The notes below the pieces were generated by a model. It was not told where the DNA came from, did not search any database, and saw nothing but the letters and a program-made list of their open reading frames with translations. A stretch of 61,214 nt of DNA from an uncultured Oscillibacter sp. (GTDB lineage: Bacteria > Bacillota > Clostridia > Oscillospirales > Oscillospiraceae). The first letter of the stretch is position 1; the number at the start of each line of letters is the position of its first letter. Below, in pieces: positions 8,217 through 15,171 of the stretch. The position numbers were made by a program, and so were the translations under genes. The DNA lies in NCBI GenBank assembly GCA_902476875.1, contig CABSFC010000005.1:1-61214 (forward strand), written 5' to 3'.

Positions 8217-9098
8217 ATGGCCAAACAGCGGCCCATTGTGGCGTTTTTGTACGACTTTGACAAGACCCTTTGCACCACCGACATGCAGGACTACGCTTTC
8301 ATCCCAAGCCTTGGCATGACTCCGGCGGAGTTCTGGGCGGTGGCCAACGGCTTTGGCCGGGCCAACCGCATCGACGGCATCCTGGCCTACATGTACACCA
8401 TGATCCGGGAGGCGGAGCGGAAAAACCTGCCCTTCACCCGGGAGGATCTGGTGGAGAAGGGACGCAGCATCGTGCTGTTCCCCGGTGTGCGGGGCTGGTT
8501 CCGCCGCATCAACGCCTTCGGCGAAAGCCAGGGCGTCCAGGTGGAGCACTACATCATCTCCTCCGGCCTGCGGGAGATCATCGAGGGCTCGTCCATCAGC
8601 GGCGAATTCAAGGAGATCTACGCCAGCGAGTTTTACTATGACGCCGTGGGCCGGCCCGTCTGGCCCAAGCTGGCGGTCAACTTCACCGCCAAGACCCAGT
8701 TCGTCTACCGCATCAACAAGGGTGTGCTGGACGTGTCCGACGACAAGACGCTGAACGACTCCATGCCCGACGACAGCAAGCGGGTGCCCTTCACCAACAT
8801 GGTCTACATGGGCGACGGCCTCTCCGACGTGCCCTGCATGAAGATGATGCGGGCCTACGGCGGGCAGGCCATCGCGGTGTATCAGGAGAGCAACCGTCTG
8901 GGCGTGGAGGACCTGCTGGCCAAGGGGCGGGTGGATTTCATCTTCCCGGCGGACTACAGCGAGGGCACGGCCCTGGACGAGACGGTGAAGAACATCATCC
9001 GCAAAATGGCCATCACGGACCAGCTGTGGGAGGAGAACACCCAGCAGCTGCGCAGCATCGGCGGCGACGTTCTGCCCAACCAGGTGGGGCTGTTCTGA
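8217..9098 (+). CDS. HAD family phosphatase
   Basis: A 293-aa haloacid dehalogenase-superfamily hydrolase. Motif I is FLYDFDKTLCTTD near the N-terminus (nucleophile Asp in DFDKT), motif II is IISSGL (about residue 117), and motif IV is MVYMGDGLSDVPCMKMM. A large cap containing Tyr- and Met-rich helices lies between motif I and motif II. The substrate is unknown; phosphoserine-phosphatase-like folds are the closest match. A GAAAGGAGCGG site precedes the start, and terminators on both sides indicate a single-gene unit. Confidence 0.88.
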   Translation: MAKQRPIVAFLYDFDKTLCTTDMQDYAFIPSLGMTPAEFWAVANGFGRANRIDGILAYMYTMIREAERKNLPFTREDLVEKGRSIVLFPGVRGWFRRINAFGESQGVQVEHYIISSGLREIIEGSSISGEFKEIYASEFYYDAVGRPVWPKLAVNFTAKTQFVYRINKGVLDVSDDKTLNDSMPDDSKRVPFTNMVYMGDGLSDVPCMKMMRAYGGQAIAVYQESNRLGVEDLLAKGRVDFIFPADYSEGTALDETVKNIIRKMAITDQLWEENTQQLRSIGGDVLPNQVGLF

Positions 9099-9132
9099 TG
9101 CGGGTTTCGGACGGGCGGATCAGCGGATATCG

Positions 9133-9168
9133 GCAGCGGCCCCGCGGCGCGGAGGGCCGCTGCTTTTT
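9133..9168 (+). terminator. intrinsic terminator after HAD gene
   Basis: GCAGCGGCCC (9133-9142) pairs perfectly with GGGCCGCTGC (9154-9163) around an 11-base loop, followed by TTTTT at 9164-9168. Confidence 0.93.
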
Positions 9169-9201
9169 GCCGCGGGAAGTCCGGAAATTGCCCGATGGAC
9201 C

Positions 9202-9230
9202 TTTACATTTGGTAACTTCTCTGCTAAACT
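9202..9230 (+). promoter_or_regulatory. probable sigma-A promoter for the XRE gene
   Basis: TTTACA at 9202-9207, 17 bases, TAAACT at 9225-9230, about 40 bases before the XRE start. It lies just after the upstream terminator, where a new promoter is needed. Confidence 0.5.
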
Positions 9231-9269
9231 ATACCCTGCGTATTTAGAAAAGAACCCAAAGGAGAGAGA

Positions 9270-9956
9270 ATGATGGCTTCCACTTCTGAATTTTCCCGCA
9301 CCCTGTCCCTGCTGCGGCGGGAGCGGGGTGTGTCCCAGCGCACCGCCGCCGGGGACCTGGGCATCTCCCAGGCGCTGCTCTCCCACTATGAAAACGGCGT
9401 CCGGGAGCCGGGCCTTTCCTTCGTGGTCAGGGCCTGCGATTACTATAACGTCTCCGCCGACTTCATCCTGGGCCGCACGTTGTCCCGGGAGGGCAGCATG
9501 CTGACCTCGGAGGAGGTCCTGAACGCCGCCGAGCCGGGCAACATCCTCCAGGGCAGCGTCATGGCGACCCTCCAGAGCAAGCTGCTCTCCGGCGCGGTGG
9601 GCGTGCTGTTCGGGCTGCTGGGCAAGCTGGGGGACAAGGCCGCCATCAACGCGGCGGCGGCTTACCTGGGCAGCGCGGTCTATCAGCTGTACCGCCACCT
9701 GTACAAGGCCGCCGGGGCCAACGAGGCTTACTTCGCCCTGGACCCCGCCGCCTGCGCCATGGGCATGGCCGGGGCGGACATGAAGCTGTCCGAGAACCGC
9801 TACGCCCAGGCCCTGCGGACCCAGGCGGCCCAAAAGGCGGAGTTCCCCGATTTGTCGGCGGAGGCCGTCAACACCGCCTACCCCGGCCGCTGCCAGAGCC
9901 TGACCCAGGTGCTGAGCACCGCCGACGCCCGGCTCCACGGTCTGGCCCAGAAGTGA
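9270..9956 (+). CDS. XRE-type transcriptional regulator with C-terminal domain
   Basis: A 228-aa protein with an N-terminal Cro/CI-type helix-turn-helix (about residues 8-70: LSLLRRERGVSQRTAAGDL, then LSHYENGVREPGLSFV), the fold used for operator binding. The remaining ~150 residues are an all-helical Ala-rich domain that I cannot assign; it could be a dimer or ligand domain. ATG at 9270 has GGAGAGAG upstream; the next codon is also ATG. Its stop is one base from the start of the MBOAT gene, so it is likely cotranscribed with and may regulate the acylation genes. Confidence 0.85.
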   Translation: MMASTSEFSRTLSLLRRERGVSQRTAAGDLGISQALLSHYENGVREPGLSFVVRACDYYNVSADFILGRTLSREGSMLTSEEVLNAAEPGNILQGSVMATLQSKLLSGAVGVLFGLLGKLGDKAAINAAAAYLGSAVYQLYRHLYKAAGANEAYFALDPAACAMGMAGADMKLSENRYAQALRTQAAQKAEFPDLSAEAVNTAYPGRCQSLTQVLSTADARLHGLAQK

Positions 9957-9957
9957 G

Positions 9958-11379
9958 ATGAGCTTTCAATCCCTTTCGTTTCTGGCTTTCCTGGCCGGGA
10001 CGGTAGCCGTTTGCCTGACGGCGGGCGCTCGGGCCCCGTGGCTGGGGCGGCTGCTTTTGATGCTGGCCTGTCTGGCGTTTTACATCGCGGGGGCCGGCTG
10101 GGGCGGCTTTTTGGTGCTGGCCGTGGGCATGGCGGCGACCGCCGTGGCCCTCCAGCGACTGTGCGGGGAGAAGGAGCGTGACCGCCGCCGGGCGCTGGCG
10201 CTGGCCTGCTGCTGGCACATCGCGGTGCTGACGGTCTTCAAATACACGGGCTTCCTCACCGGCGGCAGGGCGTCCATGGACTGGGCGCCCCTGGGGCTCA
10301 GCTTCTTCACCTTCCAGCAGCTGTGGCTGTTGAAGGAGGGCTATACCCGGCAGTATGTGCCGGCCCAGGGGGACGATCTGGTGCTGTACGCTTTCTTTTT
10401 CCCCACCGTCACCTCCGGCCCCATCCTGCGGCCCGGGGCGTTTTTTCCGCAGCTTGGAAGCGGGCGCTTCCTCCACCCGGACTGGGAGGACGTGTCGGCG
10501 GGGCTGTACGCCATCTGCTGCGGCATGGTGAAAAAGGTCCTGCTGGCGGACCCGCTGGGCACGGTGGTGGGCAACGGCTGGGCCGACCCGGCGTCGCTGT
10601 CCGCCCCCGCCGCGTGGCTGGTGATGCTGGCCTATACCCTCCAGCTGTACCTGGACTTCTCCGGCTACTGCGACATCGCCTCCGGCGCCGCGCGGCTGCT
10701 GGGGCTGCGGCTGCCGGTGAACTTCGATTCGCCCTACCGCGCGCGCTCCGTGGGGGAGTTCTGGAAGCGGTGGCACATCACCCTGACCACTTTTTTGCGG
10801 GAGTGCCTGTACATTCCCCTGGGCGGCAGCAAAAAGGGCGCCGCCCGGACGTATGGGAACATCCTGATCGTGTTCCTCGTCAGCGGCCTGTGGCACGGCG
10901 CGGGCTGGACCTTCCTGGTATGGGGCGTTCTCCATGCCCTGGCGCAGATCGCTGAGCGGGCCTGTCCGGGGCGGGAGCGGCTGCCCGGGGCGCTCCGCTG
11001 GGCGCTGACATTTCTGTTTGTCAACATCGCCTGGGTGTTTTTCCGGGCGCCCGATCTGTCCGCCGCCAGGCAGCTGCTGACGGCCGCCGTCTCCGGCGGC
11101 TGGGGGCTGCCGGGGGACTGGCTGCTGACGGGCTTTCTGACCTCCGAGCGGGAGGCGCTTCTGATCGTGGCCCCCGCTCTGGCGGAAAAGCTCCCCTGGC
11201 TGGCGCTGGCGGTGCTGCTGGGCGCCGGCGCGCTGGCGTCGCTGCTGCCGGGGAACACCGTCCGCCGGATGGACGCTTTCCGGCCGACCCTCTGGCGGGG
11301 ACTGGCGCTGGCGTCGCTGATGGCCTGCTGCGTCCTGTCCTTCAGCGGTATCACTACATTTATCTACTCCAACTTCTGA
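9958..11379 (+). CDS. MBOAT family O-acyltransferase
   Basis: A 473-aa polytopic membrane protein of the membrane-bound O-acyltransferase family (AlgI/DltB-like), which moves acyl groups across the membrane onto cell-wall polymers or exopolysaccharide. Hallmarks are LPVNFDSPYRARSVGEFWKRWH, TTFLRECLYIPLGGSKKG, and SGLWHGAGWTFLVWG, the last with the catalytic His. About 10-11 membrane segments are visible. It begins one base after the XRE stop with no good ribosome site of its own, suggesting translational coupling. Its usual SGNH partner lies downstream at 11737, separated by a small TfoX-C gene. Confidence 0.95.
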   Translation: MSFQSLSFLAFLAGTVAVCLTAGARAPWLGRLLLMLACLAFYIAGAGWGGFLVLAVGMAATAVALQRLCGEKERDRRRALALACCWHIAVLTVFKYTGFLTGGRASMDWAPLGLSFFTFQQLWLLKEGYTRQYVPAQGDDLVLYAFFFPTVTSGPILRPGAFFPQLGSGRFLHPDWEDVSAGLYAICCGMVKKVLLADPLGTVVGNGWADPASLSAPAAWLVMLAYTLQLYLDFSGYCDIASGAARLLGLRLPVNFDSPYRARSVGEFWKRWHITLTTFLRECLYIPLGGSKKGAARTYGNILIVFLVSGLWHGAGWTFLVWGVLHALAQIAERACPGRERLPGALRWALTFLFVNIAWVFFRAPDLSAARQLLTAAVSGGWGLPGDWLLTGFLTSEREALLIVAPALAEKLPWLALAVLLGAGALASLLPGNTVRRMDAFRPTLWRGLALASLMACCVLSFSGITTFIYSNF

Positions 11380-11426
11380 TATTGCCCTCCTGTGGGCAAC
11401 GGTTCGGAATTTTTTACGGGAGAACG

Positions 11427-11696
11427 ATGAAAAAATTGACATCCATGGTGAATATCGGCGGGGAAATGGCAAGGAAGCTGACGGCCGTTGGCATTGATTC
11501 GCCTGAAAAGCTGATCGAGGCGGGCGCCGAGGGGGCGTTTTTAAAGCTGAAGGAGAGATACCCCCAGGTCTGCCTGGTGCACCTGTACGCCCTGGAGGGC
11601 GCGATACGCAGCGCCGCGTTCGACAGCCTTCCGGAGGCGCGGAAACGGGAGCTGAAGACTTTCAGCGACCGCTGGAAGGGGCAATGCCGTCTATGA
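11427..11696 (+). CDS. TfoX C-terminal domain protein
   Basis: An 89-aa protein matching the C-terminal domain of TfoX/Sxy: SMVNIGGEMARKLTAVGID then SPEKLIEAGAEGAFLKLK and HLYALEGAIR, a helix-hairpin-helix-like all-helical fold. In Gamma-proteobacteria TfoX induces competence; stand-alone C-terminal domains in Firmicutes have no established role. The ATG at 11427 has an ACGGGAG site; the frame is open a little upstream. Its place between two wall-acylation genes is odd and may be incidental. Confidence 0.88.
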   Translation: MKKLTSMVNIGGEMARKLTAVGIDSPEKLIEAGAEGAFLKLKERYPQVCLVHLYALEGAIRSAAFDSLPEARKRELKTFSDRWKGQCRL

Positions 11697-11736
11697 ATTT
11701 TGGCGTCACGCCCAAAAGGGCGGAGAGGAGGCCCGC

Positions 11737-12813
11737 TTGAAAAACCAATATCGGCGCTGGGCCTGCGGCCTGCTGGCGGGGCTGAGTCTGCTTCTGCTGG
11801 GCTGCGGCGCCTTTGTCTGGGCGGTGGACCCCTGCCTGTACTACCGGGTGCCGGAGGAGGCCGTCTTCTTCAACGAGCGGTATCAAAATGCCGGACTGCT
11901 CCGCCACGCCCGGGCGGACACGGTGCTGCTGGGCACCTCCATGGTGGCCAACTACCGGCCCAGCCAGGTGGAGGCGGTGTTCGGCGGCAGCGCCGTGAAG
12001 CTGACGGTGCCCGACGGCTACATGAGCGAGTTTGACACCATCCTCTCCGCCGCCTTCCGGGCTCATCCGCCAAAGCGGGTGATCTTCGGCCTGGACGCCA
12101 ACATCCTGATTCGGGACGAGAGCGGCCTGACCGGCGCGCTGCCGGAGTACCTGTACAACGCCGACCCCCTGGACGATGTCCAGTACCTGCTGAACCGGGA
12201 CACGCTGTACTACGGCGCCTACGCCCTGCTGGCGGCGCGGCGGGGGGATGTGACCGCCGTGGACGACGCCTTCACCTGGGACGACACGGTCTGGTGGAAC
12301 CACATGACGGTCATGGACAACTACGAGCGCCCCGACCCGGTGGAGGACGCCCTGCCCGCCGACGCCTACTTAGAACATGCGGACGCGAACCTGGCGGTCA
12401 TCGAGGGCTGGGTCACGGCCCATCCGGACACGGAGTTCGACATCTTCCTGCCGCCCTACAGCCTGCTCTTCTGGGACAAGATGGGGCGGCTGGGGGAGAC
12501 GGACGCGGTGTTCGCCGCGCTGGAGCGGGCCTGTGAGACGCTGCTGCGGTATGACAATGTGCGCTTTCACAACTTTTTGATGGACGCGGACATCGTGACG
12601 AACCTGGACAACTACTGCGACTATATCCACCACTCCAGCGCCGCCGCCGGCGTGGTGCTGGAGAAGATTCGGGCGGGGGCGTGCCTGGTGACGGCGGAAA
12701 ATTGGCGGGAGACCCTCGCCAACTGGCGGGACTTTGTGGTACACTATGACTATGAGCCCTACTGGACCGACCCCTTCTGGTGGGCCTGGAACAAGACCCA
12801 CAGCGGCAATTGA
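11737..12813 (+). CDS. SGNH-like partner of the MBOAT acyltransferase
   Basis: A 358-aa secreted, membrane-anchored protein. Residues 9-31 are one hydrophobic N-terminal segment, then an extracytoplasmic domain with VLLGTSMVANYRP (about residue 66), the Ser-containing block-I-like motif seen in DltD/AlgJ-type SGNH proteins, and FDIFLPPYSLLFWDK further on. With the MBOAT gene just upstream, the pair probably O-acylates a surface polymer. The start is TTG at 11737, chosen because AGAGGAGG lies just upstream; no ATG fits. A His/Asp pair near the C-terminus (NYCDYIHHS) could complete the active site. Confidence 0.8.
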   Translation: MKNQYRRWACGLLAGLSLLLLGCGAFVWAVDPCLYYRVPEEAVFFNERYQNAGLLRHARADTVLLGTSMVANYRPSQVEAVFGGSAVKLTVPDGYMSEFDTILSAAFRAHPPKRVIFGLDANILIRDESGLTGALPEYLYNADPLDDVQYLLNRDTLYYGAYALLAARRGDVTAVDDAFTWDDTVWWNHMTVMDNYERPDPVEDALPADAYLEHADANLAVIEGWVTAHPDTEFDIFLPPYSLLFWDKMGRLGETDAVFAALERACETLLRYDNVRFHNFLMDADIVTNLDNYCDYIHHSSAAAGVVLEKIRAGACLVTAENWRETLANWRDFVVHYDYEPYWTDPFWWAWNKTHSGN

Positions 12814-12830
12814 AGCTTCAAACCCCGAAC

Positions 12831-12900
12831 GGAAGTTTTAACTTTACGGCAAAGTAAGCGAATATCCGGAACTTTTCCATCATTGCCCACATCGACCGCG
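12831..12900 (+). pseudogene. broken 5' end of lepA (ribosome site plus first ~18 codons)
   Basis: This stretch aligns with 13073-13141, the ribosome site and first codons of intact lepA. The readable part encodes NIRNFSIIAHIDR, matching LepA NIRNFSIIAHIDH. The copy is diverged (clearly below the near-identity of the 3' copy), has no start codon where lepA has ATG, and carries an in-frame TAA five codons before the conserved block. After CACATCGACC the similarity stops. It therefore looks like a dead remnant of an older lepA start in the same orientation as the intact gene. Confidence 0.85.
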
Positions 12901-13072
12901 TCGTCACAAGCTCCGTATCTCTCGCTTCTGCCTGTCGGCAAAAGCTCACTCACTGCGCTGTTCCTCCTTTCCCCAAAAACTGCAGGCAGTTTTCGGGGAC
13001 CCCGGTTTTTGATTTGAAATAGCGGCGCTTCGCGCCGCCCCACTGTGCGGGGCCCCGCGTGGACTTGCCTAT
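12901..13072. repeat. hairpin-rich spacer between lepA remnant and intact lepA
   Basis: No gene. It contains several strong inverted repeats: CCCC-AAAACTGC facing GCAGTTTT-GGGG near 12973-13000, GCGGCG-CTTCG-CGCCGC near 13022, and CCCC-ACTGTG-CGGGG just after. A core GGGGACCCCG is shared, in opposite orientation, with the spacer downstream of lepA. This is the kind of structured intergenic repeat that is dispersed in some Firmicute genomes, but copy number cannot be judged from this window. Confidence 0.6.
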
Positions 13073-13088
13073 GGAGGTTATTCCAAAT

Positions 13089-14894
13089 ATGACGAAACAA
13101 AGCAACATCCGAAACTTTTCGATCATCGCCCACATCGACCACGGCAAGTCCACGCTGGCGGACCGGCTGCTGGAGAAGTGCGAGGCGGTCAGCCAGCGGC
13201 AGATGGAAAGCCAGCTGCTGGACAACATGGACCTGGAGCGGGAGCGGGGCATCACCATCAAGGCCCGGGCCGTCCGGCTGAACTACAGGGCCCAGGACGG
13301 ACAGGTCTATGAGCTGAACCTCATCGACACCCCGGGCCATGTGGACTTCAACTACGAGGTGTCCCGGTCCCTGGCGGCCTGCGAGGGCGCGGTGCTGGTG
13401 GTGGACGCCACCCAGGGCGTGGAGGCCCAGACCCTGGCCAACACCTACCTCGCCATGGAGCACGACCTGGAGATCCTGCCGGTGTTCAACAAGATCGACC
13501 TGCCCGCCGCCGATGTGCGGAAGGCCAAGCACGAGGTGGAGGACATCATCGGCCTGCCCGCTATGGACGCGCCGGAGATCTCCGCCAAGATGGGCATCAA
13601 CATCGACGCCGTGCTGGAGGACATCGTCCAGAACGTGCCCGCCCCCGCCGGCGACGTGAACGCGCCCCTGAAAGCCCTGATCTTCGACAGCCAGTACGAC
13701 AGCTACCGGGGCGTCATCGTGTACATGCGGCTGATGGAGGGCGGCATCCGCACCGGCCAGCAGGTGAAGCTGATGGCCACCGGCGCCACCTACCAGGTGG
13801 TGGAGTGCGGCCACCTGCTGCCCCTGGGCCTTGAGCCCTGCGACGGCCTGGAGGCCGGAGAGGTGGGCTACTTCACCGCTTCCATTAAGAACGTCCAGGA
13901 CACCCGGGTGGGCGACACCGTCACGGACGCCGCCACCCCCACGGCGGAGGCCCTGCCGGGCTACCGTCCCGTGCAGCCCATGGTCTACTGCGGCATTTAC
14001 ACCGAGGACGGCTCCAAGTACCCGGACCTGCGGGACGCCCTGGAGAAGCTGCGGCTGAACGACGCGTCCCTCAGCTTCGAGCCGGAGTCCTCCGTGGCTC
14101 TGGGCTTTGGCTTTCGGTGCGGCTTTTTGGGCATGCTCCACATGGAGGTCATCCAGGAGCGGCTGGAGCGGGAGTTCGACCTGGAACTGGTAACTACTCT
14201 GCCCTCGGTCATCTACAACGTCTACAAGACCGACGGCAGCCTGGTGCGGGTGGACAATCCCCACAACTACCCGGACCCCGCCACCATCGAGCGCGCGGAG
14301 GAGCCCTACGTCAAGGTCTCCATCATCACCCCCAACGAGTACGTGGGCAACATCATGCCTCTGTGCCAGACCCGCCGGGGCGAGTTCAAGGACATGCAGT
14401 ATCTGGACACCAACCTGGTGGAGATGCACTACCAGATGCCCCTGAACGAGATCATTTATGACTTCTTCGACACCCTGAAGGCCAACACCAAGGGCTATGC
14501 CTCCCTGGACTACGAGCTGTCCGACTACCGCCCCAGCGAGCTTGTGAAGGTGGACCTGCTGTTGAACGGCGACAAGGTGGACGCCCTGAGCTTCATCGCC
14601 CACAAGGACAAGGCCTACCCCCGGGCCAGGAAGCTGTGCGAGAAGCTGAAGGAGAACATCCCCCGCCAGCTGTTCGAGGTCCCCATCCAGGCGGCCATCG
14701 GCGGCCGGGTCATTGCCCGGGAGACGGTGAAGGCCATGCGGAAGGACGTGCTGGCCAAGTGCTACGGCGGCGACGTGACCCGGAAGAAAAAGCTGCTGGA
14801 AAAGCAGAAAGAGGGCAAAAAGCGGATGCGGAGCCTGGGCACGGTACAGGTGCCCACGGAGGCGTTTCTGGCGGTCCTCAAGCTGGACGAGTGA
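13089..14894 (+). CDS. lepA: elongation factor 4 (LepA)
   Basis: LepA is a ribosome-associated GTPase that acts in 30S biogenesis/initiation and on stalled or mistranslocated ribosomes. GTPase motifs are IIAHIDHGKST (G1), RGITIKA (G2), DTPGHVDF (G3) and NKIDLP (G4); the LepA-specific C-terminal domain ends EKQKEGKKRMRSLGTVQVP and FLAVLKLDE. Length 601 aa is normal. The ATG at 13089 has GGAGG 11 bases upstream; in-frame ATG (13071) and GTG (13059) lie further upstream but are not needed. The gene is complete, yet both its ends are repeated in flanking DNA (12831-12900 and 15048-15128). Confidence 0.97.
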   Translation: MTKQSNIRNFSIIAHIDHGKSTLADRLLEKCEAVSQRQMESQLLDNMDLERERGITIKARAVRLNYRAQDGQVYELNLIDTPGHVDFNYEVSRSLAACEGAVLVVDATQGVEAQTLANTYLAMEHDLEILPVFNKIDLPAADVRKAKHEVEDIIGLPAMDAPEISAKMGINIDAVLEDIVQNVPAPAGDVNAPLKALIFDSQYDSYRGVIVYMRLMEGGIRTGQQVKLMATGATYQVVECGHLLPLGLEPCDGLEAGEVGYFTASIKNVQDTRVGDTVTDAATPTAEALPGYRPVQPMVYCGIYTEDGSKYPDLRDALEKLRLNDASLSFEPESSVALGFGFRCGFLGMLHMEVIQERLEREFDLELVTTLPSVIYNVYKTDGSLVRVDNPHNYPDPATIERAEEPYVKVSIITPNEYVGNIMPLCQTRRGEFKDMQYLDTNLVEMHYQMPLNEIIYDFFDTLKANTKGYASLDYELSDYRPSELVKVDLLLNGDKVDALSFIAHKDKAYPRARKLCEKLKENIPRQLFEVPIQAAIGGRVIARETVKAMRKDVLAKCYGGDVTRKKKLLEKQKEGKKRMRSLGTVQVPTEAFLAVLKLDE

Positions 14895-15047
14895 CTTTTT
14901 GCCCTCCGTGAGCGGGAGCGAGCCGCCGCGGAAGCGGCGTGCAAGCGTTTTGCCGCTGTGCGGCAAAACCTTGAACCGGGCGGGCTTTGCCTGCCCGGTT
15001 GAGTCAAATGCGGGGTCCCCGCAAAATCAAGGATTTTGTGGGGGCGC
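14895..15047. repeat. hairpin-rich spacer after intact lepA
   Basis: No gene. It is packed with inverted repeats: GCCGCCGCGG/AAGCGGCG, a perfect GTTTTGCCGC-TGT-GCGGCAAAAC, AACCGGGC-GGGCTTTGCCT-GCCCGGTT, and CCCCGCAAAATC-AA-GGATTTTGTGGGG. It sits exactly between the lepA stop and a second copy of the last 27 lepA codons. Confidence 0.65.
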
Positions 15048-15128
15048 GGCAAAAAGCGGATGCGGAGCCTGGGCACGGTACAGGTGCCCACGGAGGCGTT
15101 TCTGGCGGTCCTTAAGCTGGATGAATAA
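15048..15128 (+). pseudogene. second copy of the last 27 lepA codons
   Basis: These 81 bases match 14814-14894, the 3' end of lepA. The first 65 bases are identical; the four differences (CTC/CTT, GAC/GAT, GAG/GAA and TGA/TAA stop) are all silent, so both encode GKKRMRSLGTVQVP...LKLDE. There is no start codon or ribosome site. Silent-only differences mean that this end evolved as a working lepA terminus before it was displaced. Confidence 0.92.
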
Positions 15129-15133
15129 ACAAA

Positions 15134-15166
15134 GACAGCGCCGCGGGCAATGCCCGCGGCGCTGTC
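15134..15166 (-). terminator. intrinsic terminator of the minus-strand lipoprotein gene
   Basis: GACAGCGCCGCGGGC (15134-15148) and GCCCGCGGCGCTGTC (15152-15166) are perfect complements around AAT. On the minus strand the hairpin is followed by TTTGTTTATT, placing it just after the lipoprotein stop at 15172. It may also stop transcripts coming from lepA. Confidence 0.85.
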
Positions 15167-15171
15167 GCGCG

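Noticed and set aside
11382..11415. Terminator after the MBOAT gene (TTGCCC/GGGCAA with T6 at 11410)
   Set aside because: The stem is only 6 bp and the T run is 10 bases away, too far for a normal intrinsic terminator.
13059..13088. Longer LepA start at GTG 13059 or ATG 13071
   Set aside because: The ATG at 13089 has the GGAGG site and gives the family-typical MTKQSNIRNF start; the extra residues would overlap the ribosome site.
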